Part shown: one piece after another, positions 1 through 9,114 of the stretch
Numbering within the stretch: the stretch's first letter is position 1
How the letters are laid out: each line of letters opens with the position of its first letter
DNA from: Ostreiculturibacter nitratireducens
GTDB taxonomy: Bacteria > Pseudomonadota > Alphaproteobacteria > Rhodobacterales > Rhodobacteraceae
Assembly: GCF_032670585.1 (NCBI RefSeq)
Contig: NZ_JAVQHL010000001.1
Location: forward strand, 744,001-808,000
Direction: 5' to 3'
DNA: 64,000 nt
Translations under genes and position numbers: made by a program
Notes under the pieces: model-generated
What the model saw: the letters and a program-made list of their open reading frames with translations, nothing else
The model's database searches: none
Told to the model about the DNA's origin: nothing

Positions 1-247
1 AGGCGATCGCTTCCGCCGGCGCCGAGATCTTGCCGGAAAGCGGCGGCTGAAGACCCGCGATCGTCCGGAGAAGCGTCGTCTTTCCGATGCCGTTCGGCCC
101 CCGAAGTATCAGCGCCCGCCCCGCCGTGAGCGTGAATCCGACCCCTTCCAGCACCGGAATCCCGCCACGAGCGACAGCAAGATCGGTGACGATCAGATCC
201 ATCGGCCCGGACTCGACCGGCAGCGCATGGGACGGAGGGTTGCTCAT
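1..247 (-). CDS. ccmA: Heme exporter ATP-binding protein CcmA (3' part outside window)
   Basis: Reading the minus strand from 247 gives about 82 residues of an ABC ATPase before the window edge. A Walker A motif GPNGIGKTT is present, preceded by a short beta-rich segment (DLIVTDLAVARGG) typical of small heme-exporter ATPases. CcmA powers the CcmAB(CD) complex that releases holo-CcmE during cytochrome c maturation at the inner membrane. Its ATG overlaps the stop codon of the upstream gene (ATGA). The position after yajC-secD-secF and an Mth938-domain gene is the usual one in Rhodobacterales. The signature and Walker B motifs lie outside the window, so the name rests on Walker A plus gene order. 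An internal ATG at codon 16 is an alternative start. Confidence 0.8.
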   Translation of the reverse strand, partial: MSNPPSHALPVESGPMDLIVTDLAVARGGIPVLEGVGFTLTAGRALILRGPNGIGKTTLLRTIAGLQPPLSGKISAPAEAIA

Positions 248-600
248 CCGACCGGCAGGAGCAGGGCCGCTACGCGGCGGCCCTCGGAAAGGAGAACGTT
301 GTACGTGCGCGCCGCCGTGGCGCTGGCCATGGGCTCGACCCCGATCTCCAGGGCCTCGACGGTGGCGCGGAAGGGGGCGGGAATCAGGGTCATCTCCTCC
401 CCCGTGCCAAGGATGAGCACGTCCGTCTCTTCGGCAATTCCGGCAAGGAGGGAGGTGTCCTCCCATCCGCCCCAGGCCGAGGCGCCGGACGCGGTGACGA
501 GGACGGCTCCTTGGAAGACCTCGCCGCCCACGCGGAAGAAGCCCGGCCCGTAGCCGTCGATGGGCGTCGCACCTCCGTATGAGACTTCCGTCATTGGCAT
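244..600 (-). CDS. Mth938-like domain protein
   Basis: This is a 118-residue soluble protein of the Mth938/DUF498 fold (the NDUFAF3 family in eukaryotes). Visible family features are the N-terminal YGGATPIDGYGPGFFRVGGE stretch, the central WGGWEDTSLLAG segment, LILGTGEEM, and the C-terminal ARTYNVLLSEGRRVAALLLP, where the family has its conserved T/S-YN-L-EGR pattern. Biochemical function in bacteria is not established; the eukaryotic relative is an assembly factor for respiratory complex I. It sits 24 nt after secF and overlaps ccmA by 4 nt, so it is probably co-transcribed with the Sec genes. Confidence 0.85.
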   Translation of the reverse strand: MPMTEVSYGGATPIDGYGPGFFRVGGEVFQGAVLVTASGASAWGGWEDTSLLAGIAEETDVLILGTGEEMTLIPAPFRATVEALEIGVEPMASATAARTYNVLLSEGRRVAALLLPVG

Positions 601-624
601 GGCCGCCCCCTGCCCCGTTCCGTC

Positions 625-1605
625 TCAGCCACCCGACTTGCCGAACTGCGTGCCGGCAGGGCTGTCCCCGTCGGTTTTCGACCAGTCGCGCTTGACGCCG
701 AGGAACAGGACCACGTTCTTGGCAACATAGACCGACGAATAGGTCCCGACCACGATGCCCCAGGTCATCGCGAAGACGAAGCCGCGGATCACGTCGCCGC
801 CGAGGACGAGAAGCGCGATCAGCGCGATGAGCGTCGTGCCCGAAGTCATCACCGTGCGCGAGAGCGTCTCGTTCACGGAGAGGTTCATAACGTCGCGCAG
901 CTCCATCTTCTTGTACTTGATGAGGTTCTCGCGCAGGCGGTCGAAGACGACCACTGTGTCGTTGATCGAGTAGCCGAGGATCGTCAGCAGCGCCGCGATG
1001 ATCGCGAGGTCGAACTTGATCTGCAGAAGCGAGAAGATGCCGACCGTCACCGTTACGTCGTGGATGAGCGCGACCACGGCGCCCACCGCGAACTGCCACT
1101 CGAAGCGCAGCCAGATGTAGACGAGGATCGCCGCGGTCGCGGACAGAACCGCGATGATCGCCGTCCAGATAAGCTCACCCGAGACCTTGGGACCCACGGA
1201 TTCGACCGAGGGGAAGGTCACGGAAGGATCGACGGCCTGCAACGCCGCCTCGACCGAGTTGATGATCTCGGGCGTCACCGCCTCGGTCCCTTCCTGGGCC
1301 TGGATGCGGATCATGGCGACGTTCTGCTCAGGGCCGAAGGTCGGGTCGAAGACCTCTGTGATCGACACGTCGCCAAGGTCAAGCGGCGCGATTGCGGCGC
1401 GGTATGCGCCGACGTCCACCGGCTGAACCGACTCGGTCCGGATCGTCGTGCCGCCTCGGAAGTCGATGCCGAAATTCAGCCCCATCACGACGACGAGGAC
1501 AATCGAGGCCAGAACCATGACCACCGAGAAGCCGAAAGTCGCGGGCGCGTAGCGGAAGAAGTCGATCTTCGTCTCATCGGGGACGAGTTTCAGACGGAAT
1601 GCCAT
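625..1605 (-). CDS. secF: Protein translocase subunit SecF
   Basis: This 326-residue inner membrane protein pairs with SecD to drive late steps of Sec export with the proton motive force. It has an N-terminal membrane segment near residues 22-44, the FGIDFRGGT motif, a periplasmic P4-like domain to about residue 150, then five further membrane helices. The conserved INDTVVVFDRLRENL motif in the fourth helix region is intact. The start is preceded by GGGGGAGAG. The gene lies 13 nt after secD in a yajC-secD-secF operon. Confidence 0.96.
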   Translation of the reverse strand: MAFRLKLVPDETKIDFFRYAPATFGFSVVMVLASIVLVVVMGLNFGIDFRGGTTIRTESVQPVDVGAYRAAIAPLDLGDVSITEVFDPTFGPEQNVAMIRIQAQEGTEAVTPEIINSVEAALQAVDPSVTFPSVESVGPKVSGELIWTAIIAVLSATAAILVYIWLRFEWQFAVGAVVALIHDVTVTVGIFSLLQIKFDLAIIAALLTILGYSINDTVVVFDRLRENLIKYKKMELRDVMNLSVNETLSRTVMTSGTTLIALIALLVLGGDVIRGFVFAMTWGIVVGTYSSVYVAKNVVLFLGVKRDWSKTDGDSPAGTQFGKSGG

Positions 1606-1618
1606 TTCTCTCTCCCCC

Positions 1619-3274
1619 TCAGACCGTGATCGTCTTCGGACGCTTGTGCTCGAACCAGGTCACGACCATGAGGCGCGTGACGAAGATCGCCGTGAAGACC
1701 GAGGTTACGATGCCGACGCTCAGCGTCACCGCGAAGCCCCGCACCGGGCCGGAACCCACGAAGAACAGGATCGCGGCCGTGATGAAGGTGGTGATGTTCG
1801 CGTCCACGATGGCGCTCATCGCCTTCTGGTAACCGAGTTCGATGGCGCGCGCCGGGCCTCTGGCCGTCTTCATCTCTTCGCGGATGCGCTCGAAGACCAG
1901 CACGTTGGCGTCGACCGCCATACCGATCGTCAGGACGATCCCGGCGATGCCCGGCAGCGTCAGCGTGCCGCCGATCGAGGACAGGATGCCGAAGATCATG
2001 GCGATGTTCAGTCCCAGCGCCACGCTGGCGAGCACACCGAACAGACCGTAGCTTGCGACCATGAAGAACACGACCGCGGCGAGGCCGACGAACGAGGCAA
2101 TGCGGCCTGCGTCGATCGAATCCTGACCGAGTTCCGGCCCGATCGTGCGTTCCTCGAGGAAGGTCATCTCTGCCGGCAGCGCGCCTGCGCGTAGAAGAAC
2201 CGCCAGGTTGGTCGATTCCTCGACCGTGAAGCGCCCGGTGATGATGCCCGAGCCGCCCGGAATGTGGCTCTGGATCTGCGGTGCGGAAATCACCTCGTCG
2301 TCGAGGACGATGGCGAAAAGCTGGCCGATGTTCTCGGCCGTGTAGTCGCCGAACTTGCGCGCTCCCGTCGGGTTGAAACGGAACCCCACGGCGGGCCTGC
2401 CGTTCTGGTCGAAATCGGGCTTCGCGTCGACGAGTTCCTCGCCGGTCACCACAGGAGCCTGCTCGAGGACGTAATACTCCCCTTCGACATCGGCCGAGGG
2501 CAGAAGGATGTTACCTAGTCCCGGCGCGGCCTGCGCGTCGGTGGTGCGGCTGACCACCGGGTGGAACGTCAGCTTCGCCGTTGTGCCGATCAGCGCCTTC
2601 AGTTCGGCGGCCGAGCCGATGCCCGGGACCTGGATCAGGATGCGGTCTCCACCCTGGCGCTGGATCGTGGGTTCGCGCGTGCCGACCTCGTCCACCCTGC
2701 GGCGGATGATCTCTAGCGACTGGTCCATCGTCCGGTCGTCGGTCGCGGCGCGTTCGGCCTCGGACAGCCGCACGGTGACGGTGTCGCCCTCACCCGTGAC
2801 CTCGATGTCGCTCTGGCCTACACCGGTCATGGTCACCACCGGGCTCGCGAGATCGCGAACGGCCTCGATGGCCTCAGCCATCTTCGCCGGATCGCCGATC
2901 CGCACGCGCAGTTCGTCGGGCGGCGACTGAATCCGGCGCGCGGTGCCCGTGGCGTCGCGAATACGGTCGCGCACCTCGGTCCACATGCCATTCATCCGGT
3001 CTTCGTAGACGTCCTCGACATGCACCTCCGCCAGAAGATGCGCTCCCCCCCGGAGGTCGAGGCCGAGGTTGACCAGGTTCGATGGCAGCCAGTCGGGCCA
3101 TGCGGCGCGGGCGGCCTCCTGCTCCGGCGTCATGGCGCCGTTCCTCTCGAGAGCCACGAGCGCGTCGTTGTGCCCTTCGACGCGGCCGTAGAAGAGGTTG
3201 GGCGCCGCCGTGAGAACCCCGAGGGCGCAGAGCCCCCAGATCACGATCCGCTTCCAGAGGGGGATGTGCAGCAT
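1619..3274 (-). CDS. secD: Protein translocase subunit SecD
   Basis: This 551-residue SecDF subunit has one N-terminal membrane helix (residues 9-28) and a large periplasmic region with the NLGLDLRGGAHLLAEV motif, an IRRRVDEVGTREPTIQRQG segment and the P1 head. Five C-terminal membrane helices carry the proton-relay motif VDANVLVFERIREEM. Length matches typical alphaproteobacterial SecD. It acts with SecF and YajC on the periplasmic side of SecYEG. It follows yajC by 10 nt on the same transcript. The ribosome binding site is weak, so translation may be coupled to yajC. Confidence 0.96.
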   Translation of the reverse strand: MLHIPLWKRIVIWGLCALGVLTAAPNLFYGRVEGHNDALVALERNGAMTPEQEAARAAWPDWLPSNLVNLGLDLRGGAHLLAEVHVEDVYEDRMNGMWTEVRDRIRDATGTARRIQSPPDELRVRIGDPAKMAEAIEAVRDLASPVVTMTGVGQSDIEVTGEGDTVTVRLSEAERAATDDRTMDQSLEIIRRRVDEVGTREPTIQRQGGDRILIQVPGIGSAAELKALIGTTAKLTFHPVVSRTTDAQAAPGLGNILLPSADVEGEYYVLEQAPVVTGEELVDAKPDFDQNGRPAVGFRFNPTGARKFGDYTAENIGQLFAIVLDDEVISAPQIQSHIPGGSGIITGRFTVEESTNLAVLLRAGALPAEMTFLEERTIGPELGQDSIDAGRIASFVGLAAVVFFMVASYGLFGVLASVALGLNIAMIFGILSSIGGTLTLPGIAGIVLTIGMAVDANVLVFERIREEMKTARGPARAIELGYQKAMSAIVDANITTFITAAILFFVGSGPVRGFAVTLSVGIVTSVFTAIFVTRLMVVTWFEHKRPKTITV

Positions 3275-3284
3275 TTTGGCGGCT

Positions 3285-3620
3285 TCAGTTCGTGTTGGCC
3301 GCGGCGGGCTCGGTCTTCGAAATGACCTGGGCGATCGTGTTCTTGACGACGCGGACCTTCACTCCGTCCGCGATCTCGACCTCGAGTTCACCGTCTTCCT
3401 TGACCTTGGAAACCTTGCCGATGATGCCGCCCTGGGTGATCACCTGGTCGCCACGGCGAAGCGCGTCCACCATCGCGCGGTGATCCTTCATCTTCTTCTG
3501 CTGCGGACGGATCAGCAGGAAGTACATGATCGCGAAGATCAGGATCAGGGGGATGAACTGGGCGAAGGCTGAACCTGCGGGCGCGCCTGCGGCTTGGGCA
3601 TAGGCGGGAGTGACGAACAT
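3285..3620 (-). CDS. yajC: Preprotein translocase subunit YajC
   Basis: This is a 111-residue single-pass membrane protein. I start it at 3620 (MFVTPAYAQ...) instead of at the longer open frame reaching 3809, because AGAGGA lies just upstream and YajC proteins begin shortly before their helix. The helix spans about residues 20-40 (FIPLILIFAIMYFLLI), followed by the diagnostic RPQQKKMKDH motif and a basic cytoplasmic domain with RGDQVITQGGIIGKV. It is the first gene of the Sec accessory operon. The promoter must lie in the 221 nt shared with the divergent gene starting at 3842. Confidence 0.95.
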   Translation of the reverse strand: MFVTPAYAQAAGAPAGSAFAQFIPLILIFAIMYFLLIRPQQKKMKDHRAMVDALRRGDQVITQGGIIGKVSKVKEDGELEVEIADGVKVRVVKNTIAQVISKTEPAAANTN

Positions 3621-3841
3621 GGGCAATCCTCTTGTCCTGTTGGCGGAGCACCCCCCGCCGGGGTCGGCGCGCACCCTATCCGGGGGACCGGGGCTTGGCA
3701 AGCGGCCGGGGCGGCTCCGGGCTGGCCGTTTCCTGCACGATCCCGCGACCTTGCGGAAGCACCCTCGAACCGTCCCAACGAAAATTTGACCGGGTGCGGG
3801 AACGGACATCGCGTGTTAGGGTGATCAAGGGGAGGATGCCG

Positions 3842-5305
3842 ATGGAAAACCGTCCCGAGGAAACGCTCGACCCCGATGACTGGTCTCTGGTGCGCGACGT
3901 CGCCCACGAGATTGTCGATGACGCGGTCCGCCATGTCAGCGGGGTTCGCGACAGGCGGGTCTGGCAAGAGATGCCGGAAGCCGTCCGCGGGTCATTCCGC
4001 GCGCCCCTACCAGTCGAACCGACCTCGCTCGGCGATGTATACCGGGAGTTCCGCGAAACGGTCCTGCGCTACCCGATGGGCAACATCCATCCCCGGTTCT
4101 GGGGATGGTACATGGGCGCGGGCAATTTCACAGGCGCTCTCGGCGACTTCCTCGCCGCCATCGACGGATCGAACCTCGGCGGAGGCAATACGGCCGCGGC
4201 GGAGATCGACCGGCAGGTCGTCGCCTGGCTGAAGGCCATGACCGAATTCCCCGACAGCGCGAGCGGCACCCTGACGAGCGGAGGGTCCATGGCCAACATG
4301 GTCGGCCTCACCGTGGCTCGGAACGCCATGGCGGGCATCGACGTACGGCAGGAAGGCGTGACCTCGCTGCCCCAGCCGCTGCGCTTCTATACCTCTGACC
4401 AGGTCCACAGCTGCCACCAGAAGGCGCTGGAGACGCTGGGCCTCGGCAGCCGGGCGCTCCGGCTGGTGCCGTCGGACAAAGATTTCCGGATGGACCTTTC
4501 GGCACTGAAGAGCGCGATCGAACAGGACCGTGCCGAAGGCTGGAAGCCGGCCTGCGTGATTGCGACGGCCGGCACGACCAACACGGGCTCGATCGACGAC
4601 ATGCAGGCCATCGGCGACCTCTGTCGCCGCGAAGGCTTGTGGTTCCACGTCGATGGCTGCATCGGCGCGCTGATCAAGATCGCGCCCGAGAACCGTCACC
4701 TCGTGGACGGGATCGAAACGGCGGACTCCCTCGCGCTCGATCCGCACAAATGGCTCCATGCGCCATTCGAGGCGGGCTGCGCGGTCGTTCGCGATGCCAA
4801 AAGGCATTTCCAGACCTTCACGCTGCATGGCGATTACCTGGAGGAGAAGCCGAGGGGCGTGGCTTCGGGCGAATACCTCTTCGATTACGGCTTCGAACTT
4901 TCGCGCGGATTCAAGGCGCTGAAGATCTGGCTGTCGCTCAAAGAACAGGGCGTCGCCAAGTTCGGGCGGCTGATCGACCAGAACATCGCGCAGGGGGCCT
5001 ATCTCACGCGCCTGATCGAAGCGGAACCGGGGCTCGAACTGATGGCGCCCACGGCGATCAACATCGTCTGCTTCCGTTACCGTGGCGACATGACCGACGA
5101 GACCCGGCTCCGGGCGCTCAACACCGAGATCATGCTGCGACTGCAGGAGGCCGGGACAGCCGTCGCCACCGACACCGTCGTCCGCGGCCGCCACTGCCTG
5201 CGCGCCGCGATCAACAACCACCGCACAAGGCGGGAGGATCTGGAGCTTCTTGTAGGCGAGACCCTGCGGCTCGGGCGCGAACTCGAGGGCACATTCCCCA
5301 TGTGA
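3842..5305 (+). CDS. Pyridoxal-phosphate-dependent decarboxylase (group II)
   Basis: This 487-residue fold-type I PLP enzyme belongs to the group II decarboxylases (aromatic amino acid, glutamate and diaminobutyrate decarboxylase-like). Landmarks in order are HPRFWGWYMGAGN, TLTSGGSMANMVGL (phosphate grip), ATAGTTNTGSID, HVDGCIGAL (stacking His/Asp) and LALDPHKWLHAPFE with the PLP lysine at about residue 303. I chose the ATG at 3842 because GGGGAGG ends six bases before it; an ATG at 3836 would sit directly on that motif. Substrate cannot be read from sequence. It stands alone, divergent from yajC, so context does not help. Confidence 0.85.
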   Translation: MENRPEETLDPDDWSLVRDVAHEIVDDAVRHVSGVRDRRVWQEMPEAVRGSFRAPLPVEPTSLGDVYREFRETVLRYPMGNIHPRFWGWYMGAGNFTGALGDFLAAIDGSNLGGGNTAAAEIDRQVVAWLKAMTEFPDSASGTLTSGGSMANMVGLTVARNAMAGIDVRQEGVTSLPQPLRFYTSDQVHSCHQKALETLGLGSRALRLVPSDKDFRMDLSALKSAIEQDRAEGWKPACVIATAGTTNTGSIDDMQAIGDLCRREGLWFHVDGCIGALIKIAPENRHLVDGIETADSLALDPHKWLHAPFEAGCAVVRDAKRHFQTFTLHGDYLEEKPRGVASGEYLFDYGFELSRGFKALKIWLSLKEQGVAKFGRLIDQNIAQGAYLTRLIEAEPGLELMAPTAINIVCFRYRGDMTDETRLRALNTEIMLRLQEAGTAVATDTVVRGRHCLRAAINNHRTRREDLELLVGETLRLGRELEGTFPM

Positions 5306-5442
5306 CGAGAGCGGGACTGCCGCCCTTTCGGGCTCCGGCCGCACCACGGTCGCCAACGGACACTCAATAATCCCACAGGATCAATCACTTGAAGCATTCC
5401 CCGCCGGTACGAGAGCCGCCACACCGGCCCCAAGATTCCCGG

Positions 5443-5498
5443 TTCACCTTCCCCGCCCGATCGGGCATATCTAGCCCCGAACGGACCCGAAAGGTGAA
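5443..5498 (+). promoter_or_regulatory. Possible structured serS leader masking the ribosome binding site
   Basis: TTCACCTT at 5443-5450 is exactly complementary to AAGGTGAA at 5491-5498, which contains the probable Shine-Dalgarno sequence of serS (ATG at 5502). Between the arms lies a perfect 12-base palindrome GCCCGATCGGGC (5455-5466). Folding would hide the ribosome binding site. That this structure regulates serS is inference. Confidence 0.4.
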
Positions 5499-5501
5499 AC
5501 C

Positions 5502-6794
5502 ATGCACGATATCCGGCAGATCAGAGAGAACCCCGAAGCCTTCGACGCCGCGCTCGGCCGCCGGGGCCTTTCCGGTCTCTCGTCGGAAATCCTGGCAATC
5601 GACGAGGCGCGCCGCGCAAAGATCCTCGCCGCCGAAACCGCCCAGGCCGCGCAGAATGCCGCCTCCAAGGAGGTCGGTGCCGCAAAAGCCCGCGGTGACG
5701 ACGCGGAATTCGAGCGGCTTCGGACCCTCGTGGCCGACAAGAAGGCCGAGGTCGCGCGCCTGAACGAGGAAGCCTCGGCGGAGGATGCGCGGCTCAGGGA
5801 CCTTCTGCTGACGATCCCGAACCTGCCGCACGACGACGTTCCGGTCGGCAAGGACGAGACGGAAAACGTGGAACTCCGCCGCTGGGGCACGCCGAAGACC
5901 TTCCCCTTCCGCCCACGCGAGCATTACGAACTGCCCGCCGTGCAGAAGGGCATGGATTTCGAAACGGCCGCGAAGCTCTCGGGCTCGCGCTTCGTCGTGC
6001 TGCGTGGCGCGGTCGCGCGTCTGCACCGGGCGCTGGCGCAGTTCATGCTGGACCTGCACACGAATGAACATGGCCTCATCGAGACGATGACACCGGTCCT
6101 CGTCCGCGAAGAGGCGATGTATGGCACGAACCAGCTGCCGAAATTCGCCGAGGACAGCTATCAGACGACCAACGGCTGGTGGCTGATCCCGACATCCGAG
6201 GTCACGCTGACGAATGCCGTTCGCGAAGAGATACTCGAGGAATCCACGCTGCCCCTGCGGATGACGGCGCACACCCAGTGCTTCCGGTCGGAAGCCGGTT
6301 CGGCCGGCAAGGACACGTCCGGGATGCTGCGCCAGCACCAGTTCGAGAAGGTCGAGATGGTGTCGATCACCACTCCCGAAACGAGCCGCGCCGAACATGA
6401 ACGCATGACCCGCTGCGCCGAGACGGTTCTGGAACGGCTGGAACTGCCCTACCGCACGGTCGTCCTCTGCACCGGCGACATGGGCTTCGGCGCTCGGCGG
6501 ACGCATGACCTCGAGGTCTGGCTGCCGGGTCAGAACACCTATCGCGAGATCTCCTCGGTCTCGGTCTGTGGCGACTTCCAGGCGCGCCGCATGAACGCGC
6601 GCTACCGGCCGGCAGGCGGCGGGAAGCCCGATTTCGTGCACACGCTGAACGGCTCGGGCCTCGCCGTGGGGCGCTGCCTGATCGCGGTCCTGGAAAACGG
6701 CCAGACCGAGGACGGCGGCGTGACGCTTCCCGAGGCGCTGCGCCCCTGGCTCGGCGGCAAGGGACGGATCACGGCCGAGGGCGAACTGGTCTGA
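5502..6794 (+). CDS. serS: Serine--tRNA ligase
   Basis: This 430-residue class II aminoacyl-tRNA synthetase charges tRNA-Ser (and tRNA-Sec where present) with serine. The N-terminal coiled-coil arm (about residues 1-110) binds the tRNA long variable arm. The catalytic core follows, with the TSEV serine-pocket motif, motif 2 (FRSEAGSAGKDTSGMLRQHQ) and motif 3 (GSGLAVGRCLIAVLEN). Full length is as expected. Translation uses AAGGTGA just upstream, which can pair with an upstream sequence. Confidence 0.97.
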   Translation: MHDIRQIRENPEAFDAALGRRGLSGLSSEILAIDEARRAKILAAETAQAAQNAASKEVGAAKARGDDAEFERLRTLVADKKAEVARLNEEASAEDARLRDLLLTIPNLPHDDVPVGKDETENVELRRWGTPKTFPFRPREHYELPAVQKGMDFETAAKLSGSRFVVLRGAVARLHRALAQFMLDLHTNEHGLIETMTPVLVREEAMYGTNQLPKFAEDSYQTTNGWWLIPTSEVTLTNAVREEILEESTLPLRMTAHTQCFRSEAGSAGKDTSGMLRQHQFEKVEMVSITTPETSRAEHERMTRCAETVLERLELPYRTVVLCTGDMGFGARRTHDLEVWLPGQNTYREISSVSVCGDFQARRMNARYRPAGGGKPDFVHTLNGSGLAVGRCLIAVLENGQTEDGGVTLPEALRPWLGGKGRITAEGELV

Positions 6795-6808
6795 GCGAGG
6801 TCTGGCGG

Positions 6809-6824
6809 GCACGGGCAGCCGTGC
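6809..6824 (+). terminator. Hairpin after serS
   Basis: GCACGG and CCGTGC form a perfect six-pair stem around a GCAG loop, starting 15 nt after the serS stop and followed by TATTCT. The tract is a poor poly-U, so this is a likely but modest intrinsic terminator. Confidence 0.45.
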
Positions 6825-6880
6825 TATTCTCCCTCCTGGTTCCGCACTGACGGCGGACGAACCGAGACTGGGGGGACGGC

Positions 6881-7594
6881 ATGGACCGCACGAGCCGCAT
6901 GAAAGCCATCCTGCTTTTCGTCGCGGCGCTGACATTCGCCGCGGCGCCGATGGCGACGCCGGGGTTCGGCGGCTACGACCCTTCGAATTTCCCGATCCAT
7001 CTCGACGATCCGGCGATCCTGCCGGCGGGCTACGCCTTCGCGATCTGGGCGGTGATCTACGCGGGGCTCGTGGTCCACGCGGGCTTCGGGCTTTTCGCCC
7101 GGGCCGAGGACGTGGCCTGGGACGGACCTCGCTGGCCCCTCTTCGGCTCGCTCGCGCTGGGTGCGAGCTGGCTGATGGTCGCGATGGCCAATCCCGTGAT
7201 GGCGACGCTGCAGATCTGGGTGATGACTGTTCTCGCCCTTGTCGCGCTGTTCCGCGCCCCGCGGATTCCCGACCGCTGGCTCCTTCTCGGACCGATCGCG
7301 CTTTATGCCGGATGGCTGACGGCGGCTTCCTGCGTTTCGCTGGGCGTCGTGCTGATCGGGCACGGGATCATGGGTGAGATGGCCGCAAGCCTCGCGATGC
7401 TCGCGCTGGCGCTGGCCATCGCCTTCACCGTTCAGACCCGCCTTGCACGCGCACCGGAATACGGGGTCGCGGTGATCTGGGCGCTGGCCGCGATCATCGT
7501 GGCCAATGCGGGCGAAGGACTGGTGGTGCCGGTCGTGTGCCTCGCAGGGATCATCCTCATGGTCGGCGCCGCACGTCGCGCGGCGCTCGCCTGA
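6881..7594 (+). CDS. TspO/MBR-like integral membrane protein
   Basis: This 237-residue protein is very hydrophobic, with about six to seven predicted membrane segments. The stretch LPAGYAFAIWAVIYAGLVVHAGF resembles the W-x-x-x-Y motif region of the tryptophan-rich TspO/MBR family, although the protein is longer than classic TspO (about 160 residues) and less tryptophan-rich. True TspO proteins bind tetrapyrroles; whether this one does is unknown. GGGGGGAC precedes the ATG. It follows serS by 86 nt and ends 4 nt before the convergent der stop. Confidence 0.6.
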   Translation: MDRTSRMKAILLFVAALTFAAAPMATPGFGGYDPSNFPIHLDDPAILPAGYAFAIWAVIYAGLVVHAGFGLFARAEDVAWDGPRWPLFGSLALGASWLMVAMANPVMATLQIWVMTVLALVALFRAPRIPDRWLLLGPIALYAGWLTAASCVSLGVVLIGHGIMGEMAASLAMLALALAIAFTVQTRLARAPEYGVAVIWALAAIIVANAGEGLVVPVVCLAGIILMVGAARRAALA

Positions 7595-7598
7595 CGGA

Positions 7599-9065
7599 TC
7601 AACCCTTCGCGGGCTTTCCCTTCTTAGCCTCGACGTGCTTTCGCAGCCGCGACGGCGTGGATTTCTTGCGGTCCTTGTAGGGGTTCTTGGCCCCCTGGTC
7701 GCGCAAGGTGAGCCGGATCGGCGTACCGGGCATGTCGAAGGATTCCCGCAGCCCGTTGATGAGGTAGCGCAGGTAGCTTTCCGGGATCTTGTCGGTATGG
7801 GTCGCCATGACGACGAACGCCGGGGGACGCGTCTTGACCTGCGTCATGTAGCGCAGCTTGATCCGGCGGCCGCCGGGAGCCGGCGGCGGGTGCGCCTCGG
7901 TCATCGTGCCGAGCCACTGGTTCAGCTTGGCGGTGGAGATGCGCCTGTTCCAGACGTCATAGGCCTTCAGGATCGCGGCGTGGAGCCGGTCGAGGCCCTT
8001 CCCGGTCTTGGCCGAGACGGTCACAAGCGGCGCGCCCCTGAGCTGCGGCAGGAGCCGTTCGAACGCCTCGCGCAGCTCCTTCAGTTTCTCGGGCTTGTCC
8101 TCTTCGAGGTCCCACTTGTTCGCGGCGACGACGACGGCCCGCCCCTCGGTTTCGGCGAAGTCCGCGATCCTCAGGTCCTGCTGTTCGAACGGCACCTCGA
8201 CATCGAGAAGCACGACGACTACCTCGGCGAAGCGCACTGCGCGCAGCGCGTCGGCGACGGAAAGCTTTTCGACCTTGTCGGTCACCTTGGCGCGCTTGCG
8301 CATCCCGGCGGTGTCAAAGATCCGCATGGGCGTGCCCATGTAGTCGGCCGTCACCGAGATCGCGTCACGGGTGATCCCGGCCTCGGGGCCCGTCAACAGC
8401 CGGTCCTCGCCGAGGATCTTGTTGATGAGCGTGGACTTGCCCGCGTTCGGGCGTCCGATCACCGCGATCTGGAGCGGCTTGGCGCGCGTGGGAACCGGCG
8501 TTTCGCCTTCGCCATCCTCTGCCACAGCCACGTCAGTCTCGGGGGCTTCCTCTTTCGCGCGCTCCTCGAACGCATCGGCGAGCGGAAGAAGGGCGCGATA
8601 AAGATCGTCCATCCCCTCGCCATGCTCGGCGGAGATGCGCAGCGGTTCACCGAGGCCAAGGCTCCAGGCTTCGGTCGCGCCTGCGTCGCCTGCATGACCC
8701 TCCGCCTTGTTGGCGGCAAGGATCACGTGGCGCGCGCGTTTCCTCAGGATGTCGGCGAAGATCTCGTCCGCCGGCGTGACGCCCGCGCGGGCGTCGATGA
8801 CGAACAGGCAGACATCGGCCATGTCCACGGCGCGTTCCGTCAGCCGCCGCATCCGGCCCTGAAGGCTCTCGTCGTCGACAAGTTCAAGACCGGCCGTATC
8901 GATCGCCGTGAAACGGAGGTCGCCAAGGCGCGCCTCGCCTTCACGCAGGTCGCGCGTCACGCCGGGCTGGTCATCCACCAGCGCAAGCCGCCGGCCGACG
9001 AGGCGATTGAACAGCGTCGATTTCCCGACATTGGGGCGACCGACGATGGCGAGCGAGAAGGTCAT
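7599..9065 (-). CDS. der: Ribosome biogenesis GTPase Der
   Basis: This 488-residue protein has tandem GTPase domains, which is diagnostic of Der (EngA), needed for 50S subunit maturation. P-loops are at residues 9-16 (GRPNVGKS) and 204-211 (GRPNAGKS). Each domain has its DTAG G3 motif (IDTAGLELVD and FDTAGMRKRAKV) and NKx[D/E]-type G4 motif (NKAE, NKWD). A C-terminal KH-like domain ends in a lysine-rich tail. An acidic linker of about 30 residues joins the G domains. It follows the BamB-like gene by 49 nt on the same strand. Confidence 0.96.
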   Translation of the reverse strand: MTFSLAIVGRPNVGKSTLFNRLVGRRLALVDDQPGVTRDLREGEARLGDLRFTAIDTAGLELVDDESLQGRMRRLTERAVDMADVCLFVIDARAGVTPADEIFADILRKRARHVILAANKAEGHAGDAGATEAWSLGLGEPLRISAEHGEGMDDLYRALLPLADAFEERAKEEAPETDVAVAEDGEGETPVPTRAKPLQIAVIGRPNAGKSTLINKILGEDRLLTGPEAGITRDAISVTADYMGTPMRIFDTAGMRKRAKVTDKVEKLSVADALRAVRFAEVVVVLLDVEVPFEQQDLRIADFAETEGRAVVVAANKWDLEEDKPEKLKELREAFERLLPQLRGAPLVTVSAKTGKGLDRLHAAILKAYDVWNRRISTAKLNQWLGTMTEAHPPPAPGGRRIKLRYMTQVKTRPPAFVVMATHTDKIPESYLRYLINGLRESFDMPGTPIRLTLRDQGAKNPYKDRKKSTPSRLRKHVEAKKGKPAKG

Positions 9066-9114
9066 GGGCAGAGTCCGGCTGACGTTGAAGGCGTCCCCTT
9101 ACACGGGTTTGCCC

